In this document: in pieces, positions 16,038 to 25,494 of the stretch
Numbering within the stretch: position 1 is the first letter of the stretch
Layout of the letters: each line of letters begins with the position of its first letter
NCBI RefSeq assembly: GCF_018310535.1
Contig: NZ_CP074102.1
Coordinates: forward strand, 8,742,001-8,806,000
DNA from: Streptomyces mirabilis
Lineage (GTDB): Bacteria > Actinomycetota > Actinomycetes > Streptomycetales > Streptomycetaceae
Length of the DNA stretch: 64,000 nucleotides
Direction of reading: 5' to 3'
Notes under the pieces: model-generated
Database searches by the model: none
Seen by the model: only the letters and a program-made list of their open reading frames with translations
What the model was told of the DNA's origin: nothing
Program-made: the position numbers and the translations under genes

Positions 16038-18629
16038 CTATTCGGCACCTGCACAGTTCTGTAGATCTGCCAGCAGGCCCTCGATGTCAGCGCGTTCGGG
16101 TAAGGATTCTTCGATGGCGTGAGGGAGCGCGGCCTCCCAGAGTGACCGGGCGGCCACGAAGTCGCCTGCGGCAGCGTGCGCGCGTCCCAGGACCACGCGC
16201 AGACGCGTGACCGTTAGACCGTGGCCCGCGGCCACGCGGCGGGCCAGCCCGGTAGCACCGAATTCGATTGCGTGGTCGAGTCGGTTTGCGGCGAGGTACG
16301 TCTCGACGATCGCCGTTTCTGCGAGATCCTCCGGTGCGAAGCCGGGTGTACCCAGGTCTAGCAGATCTTGAAGCGGCTCGATCCAGTTCAGTGCCTCGGC
16401 CACACGCCCGGCGCGAACGCAGAGGAGAGCCAGGGCGGAGAGAGCGTCGTAGAGGTTGTTCTGGCTGCCGACAAGCTCGGCGGCGGTCCTGCCTTCGGAC
16501 AGCAGTTCCTCCGCCGTGGCCAATTCACCCATGGCCAGATGCGTCATGCCTGCTTCGAGCTTGGCGACCGCGGCTGTCTGAGGGTTGCCGTTCCCAGCGG
16601 CGATGGCCAGGGCTTCCCGGGCGTGCCACTGGGAGGCCACGTAGTCGCCCTGTATCCGGAAGATCTCGGCGAGATTGGCATGATGCACAGCACGACTCGG
16701 AGTGTAATCCGTGTGGAATGTCAGGGCCGTGGAGGCGTGATGGAGGGCTTCAGCGACCCGGCCGGCTCTGGTGCAAACCTCCGCAGAGTCGTTCCAGGCG
16801 GCTGCCAGTCCCCGGGTGTAGCCGATCCGATCGAACTGGATCTTCGCGGAGTTGAACTCTTCCAGTGCCGCGTCCAGGGCTCCCTTGTCCCATGCGATGA
16901 AGCCGAGACACATGTGGCACATTCCCCGTCCGAGCGGGTGGTCGCGTGCTTCGGCTGCACGCAGTGCCGCTTGGCTGGCGGCGAGCGCGCCCCCGTCCGA
17001 GCGTTGGGCATAGAAGTGTGCGCGCAGCGCGTGGGCCAGGTGCCAGGCGAAGGGGGAGGGCCCGTGCTCCGAGACGTGGATGACTGCTGTGATGAGATTC
17101 GAGTGTTCGGCGGCGAGCCAGGCCTGGGAGTCGTGCGGGCCGGAGAATGCCTGAGGCTCACCGGTCAGGGGGAACTCGTCAGGGAACAGGACCCAGCCGC
17201 TCGGCATGCTGATCCTGTTGGCGGCGTCCACACTGAGCAGGTACCAGGACAGCAGCCGGTGCAGTGCGGACGCGCGCGTCTCCTTCGGCTCGGTGCCCGC
17301 AAGTTGCTTTGCATACAGTGCCAGCAGGTCGTGGCTGCGGTAGCGCCCCGGGATTGGCTCGGACAGTAAGTGCGCCGCCAGCAACTCGTCGAGCTCCGGC
17401 ACCGGCGCCGACAGCTCGCGGCCGAGCAGGACGGCTGCCGCCTCGCGGCTCGCTTCCGGGCCCGGGATCACTCCGAGGAGGCGGAACAGGCGTTGTGCCT
17501 CCGCCGTGAGCGAGCGGTAGGAGAGATCGAAGGCCGCCGCGACCGCGCTCTCCGGGTCGCCGACCACCTGCAGCCGTGCCAGCAGATCCGTACCACCCAG
17601 TTCGGCGACCATGCCTGCCAAGCTCTGCGCCGGGCGGGCCGCCAGGTTGGCCGCGGCGATACGGAGAGCCAGTGGCAGATGGGCACAGAGCTCGGCCAGC
17701 TCTTCGGCGCCTCGCAGCTCCGCGTCCACGCGGTCCCGGCCCAGCTGGACCGCCAACAGGTCGACGGACTCCGCAGGGGCGAGGGTGTCCAGCGAGATCC
17801 GGGCCGCGCCCTCGCGGACAACCAGACCTGTCAGGGTGTCACGGCTGGTCACCAGGGCGTGGCAGTTGTGGCCGCTGGGCAGCAGCGGGCGAACGTGCGC
17901 CACGTCCAGAGCGTTGTCCAGAACCACCAGCACCCGCCGGTTGGCCAGCACCGACCGATACAGGCCCATCTGCAGGTTCAGGTCCAGGGGGATCCGCTCG
18001 CCCGGCACCCCCAGAGACTGCAGCAGCAACGACAATGCCTCGGAGGCGGTGAGCGCGGGATCGGTGGCGCGTCCGCGTAGGTCGAGATACAGCTGGCCGT
18101 CCGGATAGTGGGCAGCTACCTGGTGCGCCCAATGCACGGCGAGCGCCGTCTTGCCGATGCCGGCCGTGCCGGTGATCACGGTGGCGGGCGCGTCCCGACG
18201 TATCCCGGCGAGTAACACGAGGGCGTCGGCGCGACCGGTAAATCCACTGATATCTGAGGGAAGTTGACGGGGCGTCCAGTCCTGGGCCAGCGGAAGCAAG
18301 CCCCTTGTTGTCAGCGGTCTGGCTGCAGCGAAGCGGCTGTCACGGGCTCTGGCAGAACGCCACGCCCGCTCCCACTGCGCTGCCTGTATGGCGTTGGCGC
18401 CGCAGGCACGAACCAGGGACCGGACCAGTTCCAGTGAAGGAAGGCGCCGCCGCTGCGGGTTCAATGCGTCGGACAGTGTGCTGGTGGCCACGCCTGTCCG
18501 GCGGTACAGCACTTCGAGCGACGGGTCGCCGGCCCAGAACTTGATCGAGCGCAGGCCGCGGACGAAGTCCGCCACGTCCATGTCGTCCTGCGGCAAGGGG
18601 AAGTCATCTACTGGCTCTGGACTCGCCAC
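16038..18629 (-). CDS. XRE-HTH / NB-ARC ATPase / TPR regulator (STAND family)
   Basis: About 863-residue signal-transduction ATPase. N-terminal HTH-like segment (RSIKFWAGDPSLEVLYRRTG, then TSTLSDALN), then the NB-ARC domain with Walker A GTAGIGKT and Walker B RRVLVVLDNA, and a C-terminal half of TPR repeats (LGFIAWDKGALDAALEEFNSA, LAEIFRIQGDYVAS). Proteins of this design integrate a signal through the TPRs and control transcription. GTG 18629 is preferred because GAGGGGC precedes it; the frame stays open to 18917 but lacks protein-like features there. A small gene is divergent. Confidence 0.85.
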   Translation of the reverse strand: MASPEPVDDFPLPQDDMDVADFVRGLRSIKFWAGDPSLEVLYRRTGVATSTLSDALNPQRRRLPSLELVRSLVRACGANAIQAAQWERAWRSARARDSRFAAARPLTTRGLLPLAQDWTPRQLPSDISGFTGRADALVLLAGIRRDAPATVITGTAGIGKTALAVHWAHQVAAHYPDGQLYLDLRGRATDPALTASEALSLLLQSLGVPGERIPLDLNLQMGLYRSVLANRRVLVVLDNALDVAHVRPLLPSGHNCHALVTSRDTLTGLVVREGAARISLDTLAPAESVDLLAVQLGRDRVDAELRGAEELAELCAHLPLALRIAAANLAARPAQSLAGMVAELGGTDLLARLQVVGDPESAVAAAFDLSYRSLTAEAQRLFRLLGVIPGPEASREAAAVLLGRELSAPVPELDELLAAHLLSEPIPGRYRSHDLLALYAKQLAGTEPKETRASALHRLLSWYLLSVDAANRISMPSGWVLFPDEFPLTGEPQAFSGPHDSQAWLAAEHSNLITAVIHVSEHGPSPFAWHLAHALRAHFYAQRSDGGALAASQAALRAAEARDHPLGRGMCHMCLGFIAWDKGALDAALEEFNSAKIQFDRIGYTRGLAAAWNDSAEVCTRAGRVAEALHHASTALTFHTDYTPSRAVHHANLAEIFRIQGDYVASQWHAREALAIAAGNGNPQTAAVAKLEAGMTHLAMGELATAEELLSEGRTAAELVGSQNNLYDALSALALLCVRAGRVAEALNWIEPLQDLLDLGTPGFAPEDLAETAIVETYLAANRLDHAIEFGATGLARRVAAGHGLTVTRLRVVLGRAHAAAGDFVAARSLWEAALPHAIEESLPERADIEGLLADLQNCAGAE

Positions 18630-18901
18630 CTGCGCCCCTCGGCTTCCCCGGTGTCGTGTGCGAACGTGCCCACCAGTGTAGAGGCTGCGGAAGCCCTCCT
18701 TCAGCCCCTCCGTGCCCGTCCGGGTTCGTCCGGGTTCCGCCGAGCGGCTGGCCGGTGGAAGCGTTGAACGTGTGTGATCGCGGTACGGCGATTCAGCAAT
18801 GCGCACACGGCACACCGTTGAAGAACGCCCACGTTGGCGGCCATCGCCGTTCCTGACGCCGAAAGGCTCTGGACCACCCCAGGAGAAAGGCGAGGAACCC
18901 G

Positions 18902-19102
18902 ATGCGAGTCCGCACACGAGAATCAGCCATGGTGGTCGCCGCCTTGATGGGGCTCGACTGGTGGATCCAACAGGAGCTCAACTCCTGGTGCCTGTTGTTC
19001 GTCATGCCGACCGTGCTCTTGGAGGACCAGCAGGACGCTTTCGCCGCACGTTGCTGCATCGAGGCCATGGTGCTCATGGTGGCCACGGGGCACAGCCTGT
19101 GA
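18902..19102 (+). CDS. Small protein of unknown function
   Basis: 66 residues (MRVRTRESAMVVAALMGLDW start) with a hydrophobic centre and two adjacent cysteines (AARCC). GGAGAAAGGCGAGGA lies a few bases before the ATG, which supports real translation. It is divergent from the NB-ARC regulator. The family is not recognised. Confidence 0.4.
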   Translation: MRVRTRESAMVVAALMGLDWWIQQELNSWCLLFVMPTVLLEDQQDAFAARCCIEAMVLMVATGHSL

Positions 19103-19201
19103 AGCTCGCGGACAGATATCCCAGTCTGCTGCGTCCCGCCGTATGGTACGGACCTCCCAGGAGCGCGTCCCCACGTTTGAACTCCGGAGGGGGCCGGCAC
19201 G

Positions 19202-19384
19202 GTGAGCGCATTCGACCTCGTCACTGACGGTGCGCCAGGCGAACCACCCCAGTTCGAATCCACCGAACCCGGGGCGGTTCACGCTGCGGAGGCGGAGGCG
19301 GAGGCGGAGGCGGAGGCGGAAGCAGGAGCGGCAGCGAGGAGCGCGGCGGCGCCCAACCCCGAGGGACGACGCAGTACGTCGTAG
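19202..19384 (+). CDS. Possible small protein with Ala-Glu repeat
   Basis: 60 codons from a GTG preceded by GGAGGGGG. The middle is an (Ala-Glu) run encoded by the hexanucleotide repeat at 19286-19321, so length can vary by slippage. No domain is recognised. Coding status is uncertain. Confidence 0.3.
   Translation: MSAFDLVTDGAPGEPPQFESTEPGAVHAAEAEAEAEAEAEAGAAARSAAAPNPEGRRSTS
19286..19321 (+). repeat. Hexanucleotide tandem repeat (GCGGAG)x5-6
   Basis: Five exact copies of GCGGAG and a sixth ending GCGGAA. In the frame of the small gene at 19202 it encodes alternating Ala and Glu, so copy-number change would not shift the frame. Confidence 0.9.
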
Positions 19385-19404
19385 GGGAGGAGCGGCCAGG
19401 GTCA

Positions 19405-19809
19405 TTAGGCGTTGCTCCACCCGGTTGTGCTGGAATACGAGTCCAGCAGGTCCACCACGAAGACCAGGGTCGAGCCCGCCGGGATCAACGGCGAGTGCGA
19501 CTGATTGCCGTAGCCGAGACGCGGGGGAACGATGATCTCGCGCCGACCGCCGACCTTCATCCCCCTCACCCCCCGGTCCCAGCCCTTGATGACCTTGCCA
19601 CTGCCCAGGGCGAACTTGAACGGCTGGCCCCGGTCCCAGGAGGCATCGAACTCCTTCCCGGACTCGAAGGTCACCCCGACATAGTGGACCCTTACCACCA
19701 TGCCCGGCTTCACCTCAGCCCCGTCCCCGACGACCAGGTCCCGGATGGTCAGCTCGGTAGGAGCGTCACCCTCCGGAACGTCGACCTCGGGCTTCGTCAG
19801 TTCACTCAT
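19405..19809 (-). CDS. FKBP-type peptidyl-prolyl cis-trans isomerase
   Basis: 134-residue single-domain FKBP that catalyses cis-trans isomerisation of X-Pro bonds. The family core is clear: VVRVHYVGVTFESGKEFDAS, FALGSGKVIKGWDRGVRGMK, GGRREIIVPPRLGYG and GSTLVFVVDLL. No signal peptide, so it acts in the cytoplasm. The start at 19809 (MSELTKPEVDVPEG) fits the family; the frame extends 17 codons further but without family character. Confidence 0.92.
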   Translation of the reverse strand: MSELTKPEVDVPEGDAPTELTIRDLVVGDGAEVKPGMVVRVHYVGVTFESGKEFDASWDRGQPFKFALGSGKVIKGWDRGVRGMKVGGRREIIVPPRLGYGNQSHSPLIPAGSTLVFVVDLLDSYSSTTGWSNA

Positions 19810-20108
19810 TGCAGCATCATCACTCTCCGTCGGAAGCCGCCGCACGCACCAGCCGGACACATGGACACTCCATGCAGCAGATGGTCACGCTACCGAGAAT
19901 GCCGGCCCCCGGAGCACACCAGATCCAGCAGCCACACGTGATGATCTTTCACACAGCCGATGAACGCGACCGCCACGCACAGGTCACGCAGTAATCGCCA
20001 GAACGAGACGAGGTGCAGACGGCTGTCGGCACATTGCGAGACAGGGCCCTCCACCTTGATCGTGGACACCTCGACACTGGATCTTGAGTCCAGGGAGAGG
20101 AGTCCCGG

Positions 20109-20640
20109 GTGGGGACCTACAAGTACTCGGCGGAGTTCCGGGCCGACGCGGTGGCGTTGGCTCGTTCGTCGGGCCGGCCTGTCTCGCGTATCGCCGCCGA
20201 GCTGGGTGTGAATCACGAGACGCTGCGGCAGTGGATCAAGACGGCAGAGAAGGCCGAGCGGCCCGAGGCAGTTGCGGAGTCGGCGAAGGACGCGGAGATC
20301 GCGGCCTTGCGCAAGCAGGTGCGCGAGCTGGAGATGGAACGTGACATTTCTGCGCCGGGCGGCCAAGTATTTTGCGGGCGAGACGAACTGGTGAGCCGCT
20401 TCGAGTTCGTTGCCGACCACCGCGGCGCCTTCGGCGTGAAGCGGCTGTGCACCGTGTTGAATTTGTCGAGGTCCGGGTTCTACCGGTGGCCGAAGACCGC
20501 CCCGGCCCGCGCCGCGAAACAGGCCGCGGACGCTGCACTCACCCGGCGGATACGCAAGGTCCACGCGGAGTCCGGGAAGACGTACGGGGCCAAGCGGATC
20601 ACCGCCGAGCTTCGCGCGGGCGGTGTGGCGTGTTGGCGCA
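20109..20640 (+). pseudogene. IS3-family transposase remnant (OrfA fused to truncated OrfB)
   Basis: OrfA HTH and leucine-zipper region (KYSAEFRADAVALARSSG, ELGVNHETLRQWIK, LRKQVRELEMERD), then the OrfB start (VSRFEFVADHRGAFGVKRLC). An extra T near 20344-20348 puts both in one frame. The DDE domain is lost: family similarity ends near 20625-20640, where a secreted-protein fragment on the other strand begins. Confidence 0.75.
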
Positions 20641-20838
20641 TGAGCCGTTCGACGCGTTTGCGGTTGACGACCCCTCGGCAGCCGTGTCCACGTTCCAGTC
20701 GTAGGAGTCACCCGCCGGATCGGCGTCCCCTCCCCGACCGAGCAGGTCGGGCTGCACGGCCAGCCCGCTGAAGACGGCCAGGGTGGCTACGGACGTGACG
20801 ACGGGAGTGAAGAATCTGGATCTTCGTGTTCCGGGCAT
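20640..20838 (-). pseudogene. Secreted protein, N-terminal fragment
   Basis: MPGTRRSRFFTPVVTS and a hydrophobic run form a signal peptide, followed by DPAGDSYDWNVDTAAEGSS. The frame enters IS3 sequence at about 20640, so the 3' part of the gene was lost to the insertion or a later deletion. Confidence 0.45.
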
Positions 20839-21221
20839 ACGGAACCACGGTCTGGGGCGCAACAGAGCATCTCTTTCTTCGTTCAAAGGGGGCGGGCCCG
20901 GTCAGGCCCGGTCGAAGACAAGGGAGAACAGCGGGGACACCCTCACCAACCTGATCATCAGCATGCACGGACACATCGTTCCAGACGCCCCGAACTCACA
21001 CCCGACCAGCTTGACCAAAGAGATAGGAGCACCCCCGCACGATGATGTGGATGTCCGCGCCGCGCTGTTCTGCTTCGGTCTTGACGAGGTCGACCGGACA
21101 GGCCGTCACGCGTCCCGCAACAGGAGATCGTGTGCTCGGCAACCATTTCGTCTGCCCGTTGGTCATGTGATCGGGGTTCATAGGGCCCTGACAGCAAAGA
21201 ACAACCCTGGAACGGGGATGC
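20839..21221. other. Intergenic, no supported gene
   Basis: Frames on both strands lack starts, ribosome binding sites or recognisable motifs. Possible promoter region of the acyltransferase at 21222. Confidence 0.3.
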
Positions 21222-22430
21222 ATGACCCAGGCGGAGCACAGGGGACGGGTCGACGTGGCCACGAGGCGTGGGAACGAGGGGGCGGTCGCACCCAATGTGC
21301 CACTCCTGCGGTCGGCGCCTGCGGGGCGGGTGATCGTGGCCAGGCCGGCCGTCCGCAGGGACCGGCTCGCCGCGCTGGACGGCCTGCGGTTCCTGGCGGC
21401 GCTGGCGGTGGTGCTGTTCCACTTCGTCGGCCAGACCCCCTGGGCGATGATCACGATCTGGGGCCGCCCGTATCGGAGCACGTTCCCCGAGGCGCACGGG
21501 TACTTCGCCTACGGCCGGCTCGGCGTCGACCTGTTCTTCCTGATCAGCGGGTTCGTCATCTGCATGAGCGCATGGGGGCGCACCCCGCGCGACTTCTTCA
21601 TCTCGCGCGTCACCCGCCTGTACCCGATGTACTGGATCGCGATCGTGGTGTCGGCGTGCATCATCTACCTGACCGACAGCCCGTTCGGGCACCCCAACCC
21701 GCGGCTGCTGTTCGCGAACTTCACGATGTTGCAGACCCCGCTCGGCGTGGACAACCTGGACTCGGTCTACTGGACGCTCTGGCCGGAACTCTGCTTCTAC
21801 CTCACCTTCGCGGTCGTGGTGTGGAAGGGGCTCACGTACCAACGGGTCGTGATTTTCTGCGGGTTGTGGACGGTCGCCGCGGTGCTGGCGCCCGGCGCCC
21901 AGATCCCGTTGCTCTCACTGATGGTCAACCCGACGTCCGCTCCGTACTTCATCGCGGGCATGGCCTTCTACCTCATGCACCGCTACCGGCCGACGCCACT
22001 GCTGTGGGGGATCGTCGCCATGTCGTGGCTGCTGGCGCTGCACTTCCTGCTGGCACCCGTCGGCGGCCGCAACAACTGGGACACCTGGGCGCCTTGGCGC
22101 GGCTGGCTGATCGTGGTGACCACGGTGTTTTTCCTGCTGATCGCCGCCATCGCACTCGGCTGGACCCGCTGGATCCGCTGGCGCGGCCTGACCGTCGCCG
22201 GCACCATGACCTTCCCGCTGTATCTGCTGCACGACACCATCGGCATGACCATCGCGCACTACTACGGCGACCGGGTCGCCCCCTGGGCCCTGGTCGGGGT
22301 CACGGTGAGCGCGTTGATCGTCCTGGCGTACCTCGTGCACCGGTTCGTCGAGCGGCCGATCGCACAGGCCATGCGGCGCTGGCTGAACACCGCGGCGTTC
22401 GGTCTGCAGCCGCCGACGCCGCGCCGCTGA
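21222..22430 (+). CDS. Acyltransferase 3 family membrane protein (OafA/YrhL-like)
   Basis: 402-residue integral membrane acyltransferase with about 10 transmembrane segments. The family start is obvious: RLAALDGLRFLAALAVVLFH, including the conserved His, then YGRLGVDLFFLISGFVICMS and RVTRLYPMYW. The C-terminal AYLVHRFVERPI is also typical. Such enzymes O-acylate surface carbohydrates or secondary metabolites; no neighbouring pathway identifies the substrate. ATG 21222 is preceded by GGAACGGGGATGC. The first 45 residues are a non-conserved cytoplasmic leader. Confidence 0.92.
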   Translation: MTQAEHRGRVDVATRRGNEGAVAPNVPLLRSAPAGRVIVARPAVRRDRLAALDGLRFLAALAVVLFHFVGQTPWAMITIWGRPYRSTFPEAHGYFAYGRLGVDLFFLISGFVICMSAWGRTPRDFFISRVTRLYPMYWIAIVVSACIIYLTDSPFGHPNPRLLFANFTMLQTPLGVDNLDSVYWTLWPELCFYLTFAVVVWKGLTYQRVVIFCGLWTVAAVLAPGAQIPLLSLMVNPTSAPYFIAGMAFYLMHRYRPTPLLWGIVAMSWLLALHFLLAPVGGRNNWDTWAPWRGWLIVVTTVFFLLIAAIALGWTRWIRWRGLTVAGTMTFPLYLLHDTIGMTIAHYYGDRVAPWALVGVTVSALIVLAYLVHRFVERPIAQAMRRWLNTAAFGLQPPTPRR

Positions 22431-22515
22431 ACAGACGGTGCCCCGTCCTGCCCGCTGCCTGAAACGGTGAACGCGGAGCGGCTGCGGGTGCCGAGAACCG
22501 TGCCGGGCAGGTAGC

Positions 22516-22809
22516 TCAGACGCCGGATGCACCCAGATCGGGGACGACCCTCAGATCTCCGTACCCCTCGTGCCAGCCGGTGAGCCCGAAGCCGTCCAGC
22601 GGGGTCATGTTCACGTCGGACGCCAGGATGTAGGCGCACATCTCCGACCCGGCGGGAAGCTGCGTGAGAAAGTGAAGAGCGTCGAAGCTCTTCCCCTTCA
22701 GGCGGCCCATCAGGTCCGGGACGCCGAGCATCACCGTGTTGATCTCGTGGGCCTGGACGAGCTCGCCGAGCCTGTCACGGGTGAGACGGTCGTTGATCTC
22801 GTCGGTCAT
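22516..22809 (-). pseudogene. Glutamine synthetase-like protein, N-terminal fragment
   Basis: About 97 residues matching the N-terminal (beta-grasp) domain of GlnA-type ligases (VMLGVPDLMGRLKGKSFDA, ILASDVNMTPLDGF). The catalytic barrel is missing. The start overlaps the stop of the upstream permease remnant as TGATG, the usual layout of a permease/ligase operon. Confidence 0.75.
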
Positions 22810-23100
22810 CACAGCACATCCCCAGCGAGAGCAGCGTTCTGAGCAGCGGAGCCGAGCGGGGGAACCTTGTAGTCACGCTTGCCCTTGGTGACCCACGTAA
22901 TCCAGGCCAGAAGCAGGACCAAAGCCAGCGCGACGCCTGCATAGTTGAACGACTCGGCGTTAATCGGGGAGGCCTGCGGCAGGCAGAACACGACCGTCAG
23001 GACGATCACGTACACCACGGAGAGGAGCCCAAGGGGGCGGCTCCAGCCTCCGAGGTGCCACGGGCCGGGCTGGAAAGCACGGCCGGCGGGGATGCCGCAG
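22809..23100 (-). pseudogene. Amino-acid permease (APC family), C-terminal fragment
   Basis: The sequence FQPGPWHLGGWSRPLGLLSV, then CLPQASPINAESFNYAGVA and a membrane helix, matches the last two helices of APC transporters. All upstream helices are missing. Confidence 0.65.
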
Positions 23101-23215
23101 CCCCACACGTTCAGGTGACGACAAATCACCTGTCAACTCGCATACCGCCCTCTGAGGAGTGTGGGGAGCGAGGAGTGACGGCAGGGTGGGAGGGACGTAC
23201 TGGCACTCTTGCCCT

Positions 23216-23806
23216 ATGGCAATCGCGGGGTCTCGCACGAAGACGACGGACACATGGCTCATGCCTGCTGATGAGGTGCTCCTAGGGCAACGGATTGCTG
23301 AGGTGCTTCCCGCATCCGGATGGCATTGCAGTCATCCGGGGCCGCTGGGTTTGCACCAAGTGCACTTGCATTCCTCGATCGAGTCCGCGCTGGCCTGCGG
23401 AAGCACGCAAGCGTTCCTCGGCCTCCCGGCAGGCGCCTCCCTGCCACCAACAATCATTCCGGCTCCCGGCGTCAGCGCGCCGTGCGGACCGCCGATAGCG
23501 GCAGTTGTCCAACTGCTTTGTTCACGTCTCAGGACGGACGAACGGGGCGAGTTCTTCGAGAGCGGGCGACTCGCAGTGCGGTGGTTCGAGCCCGAAGTCG
23601 GACCGGAAATGCATCAGACACTCACGGAACAGACACGGCTGCTCTGGACTGCGTTGCGAGCCGTGACCCGGCCGGCAGTGATCGAGACAGCCGATGGTCG
23701 CCGCACTATGGGAACGAGAATCGGGCCCGCTGCCCGTGACAAGGTGATCCGCCAGCAGGTGTCGCTGGCGAGACCAGGCATTCAGCGGTTTCGGCTGGTG
23801 AACTGA
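23216..23806 (+). CDS. Hypothetical protein
   Basis: 196 residues from ATG 23216 (MAIAGSRTKTTDTWLMPADE). The family is not recognised. The C-terminal half contains LAVRWFEPEVGPEMHQTLTEQT and IGPAARDKVIRQQVSLARPG; no signal peptide or membrane helix. GC at third positions is lower than in the neighbours, suggesting transfer. The gene is followed 5 bp later by a perfect terminator hairpin. No clear ribosome binding site marks the start, so an alternative start is possible. Confidence 0.5.
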   Translation: MAIAGSRTKTTDTWLMPADEVLLGQRIAEVLPASGWHCSHPGPLGLHQVHLHSSIESALACGSTQAFLGLPAGASLPPTIIPAPGVSAPCGPPIAAVVQLLCSRLRTDERGEFFESGRLAVRWFEPEVGPEMHQTLTEQTRLLWTALRAVTRPAVIETADGRRTMGTRIGPAARDKVIRQQVSLARPGIQRFRLVN

Positions 23807-23810
23807 CGGC

Positions 23811-23845
23811 AAGGACCCGGCGGCCGGAGGCCGCCGGGTCCTTGT
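23811..23845. terminator. 16-bp perfect hairpin terminator
   Basis: CAAGGACCCGGCGGCC (23811-23826), loop GGA, exact complement 23830-23845. It directly follows the stop of the gene at 23216. Confidence 0.85.
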
Positions 23846-23849
23846 GATC

Positions 23850-24240
23850 ACAGATCAGGCGCAGTTTGGGCTTCACCGGCGCCGGGCCGGTCTCCACCCG
23901 TACCCGCTCGCCGTCGCCCTGCAGCCACAGCTTCTCCTCGCCGGCCGCCAACTCCGTGAGCGTGTCGAAGCGCGCCGCCTCTCCCGGAGCTGTAGGACGC
24001 ATCGCCACCACGGACCAAGCGGTGCGATCGGTGTAGCTGGGCGGCGGGTCTTCCAGGCCTGCGCCCCACTCGGCGAGGCCGGCGAGGATTCGGCATCAAC
24101 GCCTCGCCCCGGCCGGTCAGAAACGCGTCCCCGGAGAAGAAGCTGACACAGGCCGCCGTTGCTGCCTGGTCCCCCGCGAGCGGCACGAACGGCCGTTCGT
24201 GGTGAGCTGCCGCGCTTTCGTAGAGTCTGCGGCCTGGCCC
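23850..24240 (-). pseudogene. Unidentified coding remnant, frameshifted
   Basis: The minus strand shows protein-like codon use in two frames: RRLYESAAAHHERPFVPLAG and, after a shift near 24100, LTELAAGEEKLWLQGDGERV. No start, no clean stop before the terminator, and no family recognised. Confidence 0.3.
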
Positions 24241-24274
24241 GAGGGGTGTCGCATCGACCTCACTCACGTCCGGT

Positions 24275-25444
24275 TCAGGAGCTGTGACCGAACCCGCTCG
24301 TGTGGATGACGCGCCCGTGGTGGTGGCGGCGTCGGTGGATGTCGGGCTCGCGGCGGAGCGCGACGAGAGCCGCGTCGTCTTCAAGGCGTCCGCGGGTGTG
24401 GGCGAGCAGATCGCGCTGGATGTGGTGCAGCAGCGATTCTGGGCCGGCCTCGCTCCACTGGGCGGCCCGTGTCTCGAAGGGGTAGAAGTCGCCATCGGCG
24501 TCGCGGGCTTCGATGACGCCGTCGGTGTAGAGCAGGAGCGTGTCGCCGGCCCCGAAGGAGAGCACATCGATCGTGTATCCCTCCGGCCCCATCCCGCCGA
24601 TCCCCAGCGGGGGCGCGGGGTGCAGGCTGGGGACGGTGAGAGCACGGCCGGGGCTGAGCACCAGCGGCGGGGGGTGCCCGCAGCTGATGATGCGGGTGAT
24701 GTGGTCGTCGTCGGGGAGTTCCAGCAGCAAGGCGGTGGCGAAGCGTTCGCCGGTTTCCTCGACTGGCTCGAAGTCGGCCAGGTAGCGGGTGACGCTCTGC
24801 TCCAGGGCGGCAGCCAGATCAGGCAGGGAGGCGTGCCGGTGGGCGGCCTCGCGGAAGGCTCCAAGCAGGAGGGCGGCCTCGCCGATGGCGGACAGGCCCT
24901 TGCCCCGCACATCGCCGATCATGATGCGCACACCGCCGATGATGCGGGTGGCCGCATAGAGGTCACCGCCGATCTGCGCCTCGTCCTCGGCGGCCAGGTA
25001 CAGGCAGGCGATCCGCAACGGCCCGATCCGCTCCGGCAGCGGCCACAGCAGGACGTGCTGCGCGGCCTCGGCAACCGACCGCACCTGGGCCAATTGCCGG
25101 CTGCGCCGCTCGCGCACCGCACTCAAGAACACGACCAAGACCGAGAGCACCGCGATGGTGACCAACTGCACCATGTGGTTCGTTGTGGCCAGCCCGCCGT
25201 GAAACACGCCAATGATCGCTTGGGCCGCCAAGGCCAGAACTCCGATGAAGCCGGTCAGCCGGGGACCGGCGAACGAGGCAGTGATCGCGGGCGCGATGAC
25301 CAGCGCCGGTCCCAGATGGACATCTGGAGGAGAGTGGATGTCCACCAAAGTGATCACCAGGATGAGCACAACAGGAATCACCAGCAGCGCATGGCTGGAC
25401 TGCCATGGCTGCCGCAGACCGGCAAAGCGCTGCTGGGCTGCCAC
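24275..25444 (-). CDS. Membrane SpoIIE/PP2C-type serine phosphatase
   Basis: 389 residues. Four or so transmembrane helices (residues about 15-115: LVIPVVLILVITLVDIHS, IAPAITASFAGPRLTGFIGV) precede a PP2C/SpoIIE phosphatase domain with GDVRGKGLSAIGEAALLLGAF, ISCGHPPPLVL and DTLLLYTDGVIEARD, which carry the metal-binding Asp residues. Such enzymes dephosphorylate anti-anti-sigma factors to control sigma factors. GTG 25444 is chosen because GGTGGAG precedes it; the frame runs further upstream into an unrelated fragment on the other strand. Confidence 0.88.
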   Translation of the reverse strand: MAAQQRFAGLRQPWQSSHALLVIPVVLILVITLVDIHSPPDVHLGPALVIAPAITASFAGPRLTGFIGVLALAAQAIIGVFHGGLATTNHMVQLVTIAVLSVLVVFLSAVRERRSRQLAQVRSVAEAAQHVLLWPLPERIGPLRIACLYLAAEDEAQIGGDLYAATRIIGGVRIMIGDVRGKGLSAIGEAALLLGAFREAAHRHASLPDLAAALEQSVTRYLADFEPVEETGERFATALLLELPDDDHITRIISCGHPPPLVLSPGRALTVPSLHPAPPLGIGGMGPEGYTIDVLSFGAGDTLLLYTDGVIEARDADGDFYPFETRAAQWSEAGPESLLHHIQRDLLAHTRGRLEDDAALVALRREPDIHRRRHHHGRVIHTSGFGHSS

Positions 25445-25494
25445 GTCTCCACCCTGCACCCCCTCGGGGGTGGCTGCGAGGGCGGCGCGCAGGG

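Noticed and set aside
16368..17369. 333-codon plus-strand frame opposite the NB-ARC/TPR gene
   Set aside because: Antisense shadow of a high-GC gene; no ribosome binding site or domain.
16038..18917. 959-codon version of the NB-ARC regulator
   Set aside because: The extra 96 codons lack family character, and a good ribosome binding site marks GTG 18629.
20783..22462. 559-codon plus-strand open frame overlapping the acyltransferase
   Set aside because: It is the shifted shadow of the acyltransferase 3 gene; its composition is Arg/Pro/Gly-rich with no motifs.
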